Notes under the pieces: model-generated
What the model was told of the DNA's origin: nothing
Databases searched by the model: none
Seen by the model: the letters and a program-made list of their open reading frames with translations, nothing else
From: Brumimicrobium sp965659845
GTDB taxonomy: Bacteria; Bacteroidota; Bacteroidia; Flavobacteriales_D; Crocinitomicaceae
Length of the DNA stretch: 28,343 nt
Reading direction: 5' to 3'
NCBI GenBank assembly: GCA_965659845.1
Contig: CBFHXS010000022.1
Location: 1 to 28,343, forward strand
Program-made: the position numbers and the translations under genes
In this document: one piece after another, positions 1 through 8,700 of the stretch
Numbering within the stretch: the first letter of the stretch is position 1
Layout: each line of letters opens with the position of its first letter

Positions 1-705
1 CAAAGGACCTTGATTGAAATATTCAATCATTTTAGTTCTTGTTACTGCAGGAGAATATTTACTTGCCCATTCTCTTCCTTTGACTAGAGTTTTATAGATG
101 ATCGATGATTCTTCTACTTCCTTATCCGATAAACGATAATTTCGACTACTCATCGCGAGTCCGTTTGCCATGCGCTTCGTTGGAACTCCAATGACCTCTA
201 CAGGTAAGTTGAGCTCTTGTACCATGCGTTTGACTACCGCTACCTGCTGAAAGTCCTTATTACCAAAATATGATTTGTGAGGTTCAATGATTTCAAAGAA
301 CCTCGAAACTACATTAACCACGCCTTGAAAATGTCCAGGTCGAAACTCTCCTTCCATGACCTTGTCAATTATTCCTAAGGGAATTGTATTTTTCTTATAA
401 TCGTTTGGGTATACATCTTCAGGCTGAGGAATTATTACAACATCACAATTTGCCTCTTCAAGCAATGCAAGATCTTCCTCTTCTCGTTTCGGATATTTAT
501 CAAGGTCTCCGGAGTTGTTGAACTGCGTTGGGTTGACAAAAATACTTACGACTACGATGTCACATTCTTGCTGAGCAAATTCTACAAGTTTAAGGTGTCC
601 GCCATGCAGCGCACCCATTGTGGGAACAAACCCAATTTTTTCACCTTGATTTCTGAATTTTGCCAGCGCAGATTGTAATGACTTAATTGTTCTAAAACAC
701 TCCAA
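1..705 (-). CDS. panC: Pantothenate synthetase (pantoate--beta-alanine ligase), 3' end outside window
   Basis: Joins pantoate and beta-alanine using ATP to make pantothenate, the last step of vitamin B5 synthesis on the way to CoA; cytosolic. Reading the minus strand gives an open frame of 235 codons running off the left edge. It carries the family motifs PTMGALHGGH (HIGH-type ATP site), VNPTQF, FGNKDFQQ and MSSRN. The family is about 280 residues long, so roughly 45 C-terminal residues are missing here. No ATG lies upstream of the conserved core. The frame is closed by TAA at 718-720, and the best start is TTG at 705, preceded by AAGAAGG, giving an N-terminus M-E-C-F-R-T-I-K-S-L-Q that fits the family. 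ATT at 708 is a less likely alternative. Divergent from the GT5-like gene at 811, with a promoter -7 element at 737-744. Confidence 0.93.
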   Translation of the reverse strand, partial: MECFRTIKSLQSALAKFRNQGEKIGFVPTMGALHGGHLKLVEFAQQECDIVVVSIFVNPTQFNNSGDLDKYPKREEEDLALLEEANCDVVIIPQPEDVYPNDYKKNTIPLGIIDKVMEGEFRPGHFQGVVNVVSRFFEIIEPHKSYFGNKDFQQVAVVKRMVQELNLPVEVIGVPTKRMANGLAMSSRNYRLSDKEVEESSIIYKTLVKGREWASKYSPAVTRTKMIEYFNQGPL

Positions 706-736
706 AATCCTTCTTTCTTATTTCGCTGAGAATCGA

Positions 737-744
737 CAAAACTA
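737..744 (-). promoter_or_regulatory. -7 element of panC promoter (TAGTTTTG)
   Basis: On the minus strand this reads TAGTTTTG, a match to the Bacteroidota sigma-A -7 consensus TAnnTTTG. It lies about 30 nt upstream of the TTG start of panC. The expected TTG at 19 nt spacing reads TCG (764-766), so the -33 half is imperfect. Confidence 0.5.
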
Positions 745-777
745 TTCTTTTATACCGAATTTCCGAATTTTTTTTTA

Positions 778-785
778 TATTTTTG
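778..785 (+). promoter_or_regulatory. -7 element of promoter for the 811-5613 gene block
   Basis: TATTTTTG matches TAnnTTTG exactly and lies 25 nt before the ATG at 811, implying a short leader of about 20 nt. No clear TTG -33 element is seen at the usual spacing. With the minus-strand element at 737-744 it makes a compact divergent promoter region in the 105 bp between panC and the next gene. Confidence 0.5.
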
Positions 786-810
786 TAAACGTTTTACCAA
801 ATAATTTTTC

Positions 811-1635
811 ATGGAAAAAAAGAGAATTCTTTTTGTTTCGCAAGAAATCACACCATTTTTACCAAAATCAGAAGTTTCTACAACAGCTAGAAAGCTTCCT
901 CAAGGTGTTCAAGAGAGCGGAAAAGAGATAAGAGTATTTATGCCTCGTTTTGGCGTAATTAATGAAAGAAGACATCAACTGCACGAAGTGATTCGTTTAT
1001 CGGGGATGAATTTGATCATCGATGATATGGATCATCCACTAATCATTAAAGTTGCTTCGATACCTACTGCAAGAATGCAGGTTTATTTTATCGACAATGA
1101 AGAATATTTCAAAAGAAAAGCCGTTTTCTCTAATGAGAAAGACGAGGAGTTTGATGATAATGATGAAAGGTCAATGTTCTTCTGTAGAGGAGTCTTGGAA
1201 ACTGTGAAAAAGCTAGGGTGGAAACCTGATGTTATACACTGCCATGGTTGGATGACCTCCTTGATGCCAATGTATATCAAGGATATCTACAACAATGATC
1301 CTCATTTTGCCGACACAAAAGTTGTTTATTCACTATACAATAATGAGTTTAACAAAAATTGGGATGGCAAATTCTCAGAGAAACTTAAGTTTGAGGGCTT
1401 CAATGATGCGATTATTGATTCTGTCAAAGGAGGTGATTTTACAAGTTTGAATAAAACTGCGATGCAATACTCTGATGGCGTTGTCATGGGTAGTGAAGCA
1501 CTGAATGATGAATTGAAGAAATCTTTTGACGATGCGCAGGGATTGAAAATGGAATACGAATCGGAAGAAGTTCAACCAAAGCTCATGAGTGAGTTTTTTG
1601 ATAAAGTGATTGAAGAAGAAGCGATAGTTCAATGA
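811..1635 (+). CDS. Starch/glycogen-synthase-like protein consisting only of the N-terminal GT5 half
   Basis: The 274 residues resemble the N-terminal Rossmann half of GT5 glycogen/starch synthases: a start of type RILFVSQEITPF, RVFMPRFGVI, and VIHCHGWMTSLMPMYIK (HCHDWQT in true synthases). Full synthases are about 480 residues. Here the whole C-terminal GT-B domain, with the nucleotide-sugar site, is absent. The KxGGL ADP-glucose motif expected near residue 19 reads KSEVS. The protein is therefore probably not a working glycogen synthase. Half-size proteins of this kind beside panC and glmS recur in Bacteroidota (recalled, not searched), so this is likely a conserved family with an unassigned role rather than a fresh truncation. 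The stop overlaps the next start by 4 nt (1632-1635), suggesting coupled translation. Confidence 0.8.
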   Translation: MEKKRILFVSQEITPFLPKSEVSTTARKLPQGVQESGKEIRVFMPRFGVINERRHQLHEVIRLSGMNLIIDDMDHPLIIKVASIPTARMQVYFIDNEEYFKRKAVFSNEKDEEFDDNDERSMFFCRGVLETVKKLGWKPDVIHCHGWMTSLMPMYIKDIYNNDPHFADTKVVYSLYNNEFNKNWDGKFSEKLKFEGFNDAIIDSVKGGDFTSLNKTAMQYSDGVVMGSEALNDELKKSFDDAQGLKMEYESEEVQPKLMSEFFDKVIEEEAIVQ

Positions 1636-2948
1636 GAATTAAAAATGAAATGAATTTTAGAATGTGGCGGAAAGTGTTTTTACTTTCCGCTGCTTTTTTT
1701 ATTGTTGTTTCGACGGCAGTAGGTTGCAAGAAGGAAAGGAATCCTGTAGGAGCTGATGCACTGCCTCCCGGCTCTGAAATGAGTTCGGCTGGAGTGGATA
1801 CTTTCTCGCTAATAACATATGTTGTAGGAGAGGACTCGGTTGTTTCTATGGACCCTCAGTTCAACCTTTTAGGTTCTTACAACGACCCTGTTTTCGGCCT
1901 TGTTGATGCTGGATTCTATACACAAATCACGCTATCAGGGTTTTCTCCTGATTTTGGGAATTTTAATGAAATCATTATGGACTCCTGTGTTTTAGCTTTT
2001 GAATTTGGGGGGTATTATGGTGAGATTTCTGAACAATTATTTGAAGTTTATGAGGTGACGGATGAACTTACAAGGGATTCCACATATTATCATTATTCTT
2101 CTGCAGCAATTGATGTTCAGCAATTAGTGCCTACTGCCAATAATGAAGGTTTAATTACACCAAACCCACTAACTTCTGCTATTGTTGGTGATGATACACT
2201 CAATCCTCAGTTGAGAATCCCCATGGATACTACTTGGGCTAGGGATCTGTTGGTGTTGGCTTCAAATTCTGCGGATGATGAATCATTTCTTGCAGGTATG
2301 AATGGACTAAATGTTCGTGTTAATAATGGTGCGCAAAGCGCTAATGAAGGTGGAATATTTTATCTAACTTCTACGACATCTGCATCCAAACTAACTGTTT
2401 ATTATACCATTAATGGAGAGCAGCAGGAGTTTGATTTCCTCATCTCGAATAGCGGAATAGATTTTAATAGGGTTATTTTTGATTATGCTTCTACGCCTGT
2501 TGAACAAGTTATAAATGATTCAACTTTGGGGCAGGACATTTACTATGCTCAATCCTTCGTGACAAGAGCAAAAGTAGATTTTCCGACATTAAATAATTTA
2601 CCTGAAGACATTATTATCCATGAAGCTACTTTGGAATTGCCCTTGAGTTATTTTACGGGCGACAAACTATACCCAAGTTCAGAAGTCTCTGTAAGTGCTG
2701 AGCTTTTTGAGGGCGACGATACCAAGTACATTATTGACCCTAACATACCTTTCAGTCAAACTTCAAAATCATACAAGGTTGATCTTAGGTCTTATGTACA
2801 AAATGTGTTGAATGGTGAAGTTCAGAATAAAGGTCTATTTATTGCACCTCGCCTCTTCAATACAACCACTGAACGTATAATATTTAATGGACCAAATACC
2901 CTTAATAAAAAAGCGCCTAGATTAAATATTGTTTACACAAAACTTTAA
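1632..2948 (+). CDS. DUF4270 family lipoprotein
   Basis: 438 residues. The N-terminus has a charged start, a hydrophobic stretch (residues about 15-30) and a lipobox ending in AVGC with Cys32, so it should be lipidated by Lgt, cut by signal peptidase II and anchored in an envelope membrane. The rest is rich in beta-strand-like segments with no enzyme motif I recognise. Family placement rests on overall pattern and on the panC/GT5-like/glmS neighbourhood. Residues 7 (position 1650) or 11 could be the true start and would give a more usual signal peptide. The 1632 start is kept because it gives the 4-nt overlap with the preceding gene. Function of the family is not known to me. Confidence 0.8.
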   Translation: MRIKNEMNFRMWRKVFLLSAAFFIVVSTAVGCKKERNPVGADALPPGSEMSSAGVDTFSLITYVVGEDSVVSMDPQFNLLGSYNDPVFGLVDAGFYTQITLSGFSPDFGNFNEIIMDSCVLAFEFGGYYGEISEQLFEVYEVTDELTRDSTYYHYSSAAIDVQQLVPTANNEGLITPNPLTSAIVGDDTLNPQLRIPMDTTWARDLLVLASNSADDESFLAGMNGLNVRVNNGAQSANEGGIFYLTSTTSASKLTVYYTINGEQQEFDFLISNSGIDFNRVIFDYASTPVEQVINDSTLGQDIYYAQSFVTRAKVDFPTLNNLPEDIIIHEATLELPLSYFTGDKLYPSSEVSVSAELFEGDDTKYIIDPNIPFSQTSKSYKVDLRSYVQNVLNGEVQNKGLFIAPRLFNTTTERIIFNGPNTLNKKAPRLNIVYTKL

Positions 2949-2976
2949 TATCTTTCGCTAAAATTATTTAGAACTT

Positions 2977-4821
2977 ATGTGTGGAATTGTTGCTTATATT
3001 GGCCAAGAACAGGCTTTTCCTATTGTACTAAAAGGTTTGAAAAGACTTGAGTATCGCGGATATGATAGCGCTGGAATTGCTTTATTGGAAGATGAAGAGA
3101 TAAAGAATTATAAGAGGCAGGGAAAGGTAGCAGAACTCGAGTCTTTTACCAATGACAAGAACACAAAAGGGACGGTTGGTATAGGCCATACTAGATGGGC
3201 TACACATGGTCTTCCGAATGATGTTAATGCACACCCTCATACCTCTGGTGACGGAAGCATAGTACTTATTCATAATGGCATAATAGAGAATTATGATATC
3301 CTAAAGGAAGGATTGATTTCTCGTGGGCACCAATTTCAAAGTGAGACAGATACAGAGGTTTTAGTTCATCTAATTGCAGATATCAAGAAAAACGAAGTTG
3401 TTTCTACCGCTGAAGCTGTTCGTTTAGCTTTAAATAATGTGATCGGTGCTTATGCCATTGTAGTAATGTGCAAAGATAACCCTGATCAACTTATTGCTGC
3501 GAGAAAAAGTAGTCCTTTAGTTGTTGGGATTGGAAAGAAAGGAGATTACTATTTGGCCTCAGATGCTACTCCTATTGTTGAATATACCAATGAGGTGGTT
3601 TATTTAGAAGACGAAGAGATCGCAATTGTAGAAAGAAATAAAGGTCTACGTTTATACAATATTCAGAATCAAGAAAAGACTCCCTACATACAGGAATTGG
3701 AAATGCAACTTGAAGCGCTTGAAAAAGGCGGTTATGAGCATTTTATGTTGAAGGAAATCCACGAACAACCCCGATCAATAAAAGACTGTTTCAGAGGTAG
3801 ATTGAATGTTGACAAGGGTTGGATTGGTCTGGGAGGTATTAAGGATTACGAAGCTCAATTGGCAAAAGCGAATCGTATAGTTATGGTGGCTTGTGGGACT
3901 TCTTGGCACGCAGCGCTTGTTGGTGAATATTTATTTGAAGATTTAGCGAGAATTCCAGTAGAAGTAGAATATGCTTCAGAGTTTAGATATCGTAATCCAA
4001 TTATTGAAGAGGGAGATATCGTAATCGCAATTTCACAATCTGGAGAAACTGCAGATACTTTAGCGGCTTTGGAGTTAGCGAAGTCTAAAGGAGCAATTAT
4101 TTTAGGGATCTGTAATGTTGTAGGTTCTTCAATTTCGAGAATTACTCATGCGGGGTCTTACACACATGCAGGACCTGAAATAGGAGTAGCTTCTACTAAA
4201 GCATTTACTGCTCAAGTTACGGTTCTTACATTAATGGCGATATCAATAGCACGTAAGAAGGGGACTTTGAACGAGGCAAAATTTAGAAGAATCATCACTG
4301 AGTTAGAATTGATCCCAGATAAAGTTTCAAAGATTTTAAAATCTGCGGATGATATAGAAACTATTTCTGAAAAGTATAAGGATGCATCAAATGCGCTTTA
4401 TTTGGGAAGAGGGAATTCTTTCCCTGTTGCTCTAGAAGGAGCGCTGAAGCTTAAAGAGATTTCATACATACATGCAGAAGGCTATCCAGCTGCAGAAATG
4501 AAGCATGGGCCAATTGCACTAATTGATGAAGAGATGCCTGTTTTTGTTATTGCAACGCAAGGACCATCTTATGAAAAAGTTGTGAGTAATATCCAAGAGG
4601 TGAAAGCTCGTAAAGGTAAGGTGATCGCGATTGTTACTGAAGGAGATAAGCAAGTTAAAGGAATGGCGGATTTCGTTATTGAGATACCCGATACAGACGA
4701 ACATCTATCACCACTATTGACAACAATACCTTTGCAGTTAATTTCATATTACATTGCTGTAATGAGGGAATGTAATGTAGATCAACCTAGAAATTTAGCA
4801 AAATCTGTTACCGTAGAATAA
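2977..4821 (+). CDS. glmS: Glutamine--fructose-6-phosphate aminotransferase (isomerising)
   Basis: Makes glucosamine-6-phosphate from fructose-6-phosphate and glutamine, the entry step to UDP-GlcNAc for peptidoglycan and LPS; cytosolic dimer. The 614-residue length is that of the family. The N-terminal glutaminase domain starts MCGIVAYIG with Cys2 as nucleophile and contains RGYDSAG and GHTRWATHG. Two SIS sugar-isomerase domains follow, with SQSGETADT and the STKAFT and LGRG regions, and the protein ends in the characteristic DQPRNLAKSVTVE tail that shapes the active site. It starts 28 nt after the DUF4270 stop and ends 9 nt before the SDR gene. I see no glmS ribozyme-like leader, and the short upstream gap leaves no room for one. 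Confidence 0.97.
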   Translation: MCGIVAYIGQEQAFPIVLKGLKRLEYRGYDSAGIALLEDEEIKNYKRQGKVAELESFTNDKNTKGTVGIGHTRWATHGLPNDVNAHPHTSGDGSIVLIHNGIIENYDILKEGLISRGHQFQSETDTEVLVHLIADIKKNEVVSTAEAVRLALNNVIGAYAIVVMCKDNPDQLIAARKSSPLVVGIGKKGDYYLASDATPIVEYTNEVVYLEDEEIAIVERNKGLRLYNIQNQEKTPYIQELEMQLEALEKGGYEHFMLKEIHEQPRSIKDCFRGRLNVDKGWIGLGGIKDYEAQLAKANRIVMVACGTSWHAALVGEYLFEDLARIPVEVEYASEFRYRNPIIEEGDIVIAISQSGETADTLAALELAKSKGAIILGICNVVGSSISRITHAGSYTHAGPEIGVASTKAFTAQVTVLTLMAISIARKKGTLNEAKFRRIITELELIPDKVSKILKSADDIETISEKYKDASNALYLGRGNSFPVALEGALKLKEISYIHAEGYPAAEMKHGPIALIDEEMPVFVIATQGPSYEKVVSNIQEVKARKGKVIAIVTEGDKQVKGMADFVIEIPDTDEHLSPLLTTIPLQLISYYIAVMRECNVDQPRNLAKSVTVE

Positions 4822-4830
4822 TCGATTATT

Positions 4831-5613
4831 ATGAATACAAGTTTAGAAGGAAAACATGCAGTAGTTTGCGGAAGCACTCAAGGTATAGGTAAGTCAGCTG
4901 CGCTGCAGCTTTCAAAAATGGGAGCGTCTATAACTTTAGTAGCGAGAAATGAGGATAAACTCAAAACTGTTCTCAAGGAGCTTACCCCAAATGATAATCA
5001 CGATTATATAGCTGCAGACTTTTCGAAACCTGATGAATTAGCAAAAAAAATAAAACAATGGTCTTCAAGTCATAAGGCCAATATTCTTCTGAATAACACG
5101 GGCGGACCTAAAGGGGGGCCTATTCGTGATGCTGAAGTGGATGAGTTTAGAGCAGCGTTCGAGCAACATTTAATCTGTAATCACATTATGGTTCAGGCGT
5201 TATACCCCGGAATGAAAGAGCTCGGTTATGGTCGAATAATTAACGTGATTTCAACAAGTGTAAAACAACCCTTAGATGGTTTAGGAGTTTCAAATACAGT
5301 AAGAGGAGCAGTGGCAAATTGGAGTAAAACCATGGCAAATGAACTCGGCCAATATAATATTACGGTTAACAATGTGTTACCGGGCGCAACAAACACAGTT
5401 CGTTTGCAGTCTATAGCTGAAAATAAAGCTGCAAAATCTTCAGGTTTAGATTATGATGAAATCTTGCAAAATATGGCGAAAATGTCCCCTATGAGACGCA
5501 TTGCTCAACCTGAAGAGGTAGCGAATGCCATTGCATTTTTGGCAAGCCCTGCTGCAAGCTATATCAATGGAATAAACATTCCTGTCGATGGAGGACGGAC
5601 TAAGTCGCTGTAG
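4831..5613 (+). CDS. Atypical short-chain dehydrogenase/reductase (FabG-like fold)
   Basis: 260 residues with an SDR Rossmann fold. The dinucleotide-binding GSTQGIG is at 14-20, NNTGG at 88-92, the catalytic-serine strand INVISTS at about 137-143, and VNNVLPG at 179-185. A C-terminal INIPVDGG segment is typical of FabG-type enzymes. Where classical SDRs have YxxxK, alignment to the following helix places SNTVR (154-158), so the catalytic Tyr and Lys appear to be Ser and Arg. Other SDR subgroups with a similar SNxxR helix exist (recalled), so this is probably a real subfamily with changed chemistry. Substrate unknown. Nine nt after glmS, hence probably co-transcribed; a terminator follows at 5654. 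Confidence 0.85.
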   Translation: MNTSLEGKHAVVCGSTQGIGKSAALQLSKMGASITLVARNEDKLKTVLKELTPNDNHDYIAADFSKPDELAKKIKQWSSSHKANILLNNTGGPKGGPIRDAEVDEFRAAFEQHLICNHIMVQALYPGMKELGYGRIINVISTSVKQPLDGLGVSNTVRGAVANWSKTMANELGQYNITVNNVLPGATNTVRLQSIAENKAAKSSGLDYDEILQNMAKMSPMRRIAQPEEVANAIAFLASPAASYINGINIPVDGGRTKSL

Positions 5614-5653
5614 CATTAGTGGTGTTTTCTATTTAATTGACTTCCATATACAT

Positions 5654-5689
5654 CGAATGAATTCACTAATTCATCGAATTTCTTTTTTT
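5654..5689 (+). terminator. Rho-independent terminator after the SDR gene
   Basis: ATGAATT-CACT-AATTCAT forms a 7-bp stem, extended by two G-C pairs around a bulged A, and is followed by AATTTCTTTTTTT. It lies 41 nt after the SDR stop and before the promoter of the next gene. Confidence 0.6.
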
Positions 5690-5707
5690 CTTCTAAATAG
5701 AATTAGT

Positions 5708-5715
5708 TAAATTTG
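5708..5715 (+). promoter_or_regulatory. -7 element of promoter for the 1474-residue T9SS protein
   Basis: TAAATTTG matches TAnnTTTG exactly, 29 nt before the ATG at 5745. The position 19 nt upstream of it is a T-run (TTT at 5686-5688) rather than TTG. The element follows the preceding terminator, so the large gene is probably its own transcription unit. Confidence 0.55.
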
Positions 5716-5744
5716 GGTCTTAACAATTAATTAAAACTAGGTTT

Positions 5745-8700
5745 ATGAAGAAAAAATTACTTTTGCTTTCTTCGTTGCTAGGATTTGGATCCTTTATTTC
5801 TAGCGCTCAGTATTGTGCTGGTGGTCCAAGTTCTACTGGAGATTCAAATATTGAATCTGTCACAGCAACAGGAGAAAATGCAACTTCTATTTCGTACACA
5901 GGATGTCCTGGTGTTGCGGGAGTGGAAGATCAAACAACTCAAGAGATTGATCTGATTAAAGGTCAAACATATTCAGTTGACATTCAATTCGGTACTTGTG
6001 GTGGAAACTACGGTGGTGCCGGTGAAGCATGGATTGATTTCAATGGTGATGAAGTTTTTGACGCGGCAACTGAGTCTATCGGAGCGTCATCTGGTACTCC
6101 AGGTTCAGCACCTTGGGATGCGCCAGTGACTTTTACGTTTACAGTGCCTTGTACTGCAACAGTTGGAGTTACAAGAATGAGAGTTATCCAAGAGGAGGGT
6201 GGTTCAAATCCATTAGATCCATGTGGTTCTTTTACGTGGGGTTCTTCTATAGATTTTTCTATTAACGTAGTTGCCGGCATATCAGCGCCTCCAATTCCGG
6301 TTCAAGACCCTGGTTCTCCGTCATGTACTACTGGTTCAGACCTTACGTTGTCTGGTACTCCAGGAACTGGTATAGAATGGTATTGGCAAGGAACAGATGC
6401 GAGTGGAACTTCCACTGCAGACCCTGCGACTAATCCATACAATGTAACGACAAATGGAACGTATTATGCAAGAGCTTTTGACACTAATAATAGTGTTTGG
6501 TCATGTGAGTCTTCGTCAGTAGTTGTTTCAAACTTTGCTTTACCATCTGCCCCTGTGGCGCCAGTTCCGGATGAAGATCCAGCTTGTGAATTGAGTGGTG
6601 GTACGAACTTAACGATTGCAGCAGCTCCTTCTGGTCAAGAGTATTACTGGCAAGGAACAAATGCTACGGGTACTTCGCAGACAGATCCTGCAACGGCTCC
6701 TTTTCCAGTGGCCACTGGTGGGACTTATTATGTAGCTGCATATGAGACGGCTACACAATGTTGGTCTCCAACAACAGCAGTAACAGTGAACATGTCTGAT
6801 TTCGCACCAAATGAACCAAATGCAGTGAATGCTGAGATTTCTGAATGTTCTGGTTCGACTTCTATTATTTTGGAAGCTGAAGCAACGTCATCTCAAACAC
6901 TCACTTACACAATTGACATGTTTGATTCATGGGGTGATGGTTGGAACGGAAACCTAGTTGAAGTTTTTGCTGACGGCAATTTGATTGCCACATTAGGTGG
7001 TACTTTTACTGCAGGTTCTGCGGCTCAAGAAACGTTTACAGTATTGGAAGGTGTTGAGTTAACGACTGGTGTTGCTACTGGCGGGTTTGCCGCGACAGAG
7101 TGTTCTTTTGACATCTTAGATGAAAACAACACAGTTGTGGGTTCAGGTGACAATGCAACGGGTATTACGCCATATAATGTTCCTATGTCTACATATTCTT
7201 TAAATTGGTATGATAGCGCTGTAGGAGGTACTCTTTTAGGTACTGGAACTACATTTGAGGCTGTAGGATCAAGTGTAATGCCTACGGCTGTTGTGGGAAC
7301 GTATACATTCTACATAGAGCAATCAAATGGTTGTGTTAGTGCTACAAGAGACTCCGTAGTTGTAACTATTTCGGATGTAAATGTAGAGCTTATTGGTACT
7401 AATGAATCATGTACTGATTATGCGGATGGATCAATCACGATTGATAATGCACTTTGTGGGGTTGCTCCATTCCAATTTTCAACGGATGGTGGTACAACAT
7501 TTGTAAGTGATCTTACAGGCTTATCTGCTGGAACATATGATGTAATTGTTCAAGATGATAACGGTTCAACTAGTGTAACATATACGGTTGTCCTTGATAC
7601 AAACGAAACACAAATACCAGGAGCTCCTGTAGCTGTTGATACATTGGCTTATGGATGTACTGGGGTTGCTTCTATCGAATTAGAAGTGCAGTCACCATTG
7701 ACAACAGATACGTTATTTACTACGTTCGATGCTGGAAACGGCTGTGGCGGTGGAAACATGTTTGATCTTACAACAAACGCTTCTCCAGTAACAGTAACTG
7801 ACGTTACGATTAATCCTTCATCGACGGGTGCACAAACTCTTACGGTTTATATTAAAACTACAGGGGGTTATGCGGGAAGTCAAACAGTTGCTGGTGATTG
7901 GTCTACTATTGGTTCTTATCCAATAACGACTACAGCAGATACTCCTTTACTTGTGAGTATTGATGATTTTACAATTCCGGCAAATACAACATACGGAGTT
8001 TATGTTGAGTATGATGCAAATTATACTAATATGACTGCAGGAACTGCTTTTACTAGTGCTGACCTTACATTAGAGACAGGTGATGGACTTTGTAGTTCTT
8101 TTGGAGGAGTTAACACTGGGCGTGCCTTCAATGGTGTAGTTCACTACACTGCTGGATTAGATGTAGATTTTGAATGGTACGATACGCCGAATGCAGACAA
8201 TATTCAAGGTATTAACACACCGTTTGAGGCAGTAGGTACATCAGTACTTCCAACGGCAACAGATGGAACTTATGAATTCTGGGCATTCTCTAACTTTAAT
8301 GGATGTTACAGTGAAGAAGGTACATTGATTGAGGTTAATGTTGCACCAGTAAATATTAATGTAGAAGGACTTACAGTAACTTGTAATGGTTCTGCGACTG
8401 GTTCTCTTGCAGTAACAGATACACTATGTGGTGCTGTTCCATTTACATATTCAGTTGATGGAGGTACTTTTGGTGTTATTCCGACCGATCTATTACCAGG
8501 TCAGCACTCTGTAATTGTAGAGGATGATAACGGAGACCAAAGTGCAGAATACTTCTTTATAGTGGATGATACATTAGGTCCACAAAATATTGTGATGAAC
8601 ATTATCAATCCTGATGGCGGTGAAGCTGGATGGAATGCTGGAGCACTTGAAACTTCTTGGACAGTGGAATGGGGTCCTGTAGGATTCACACCAGGAATGG

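Noticed and set aside
2949..2976. glmS ribozyme or GlcN6P-responsive leader
   Set aside because: Only 28 nt separate the DUF4270 stop from glmS, far too short for the ribozyme, which is in any case mainly found in Firmicutes.
6008..6280. Minus-strand ORF of 90 codons inside the giant T9SS gene
   Set aside because: Shadow of a strongly supported coding frame; composition is proline/serine-rich as expected from the reverse of Gly/Ser/Thr codons.
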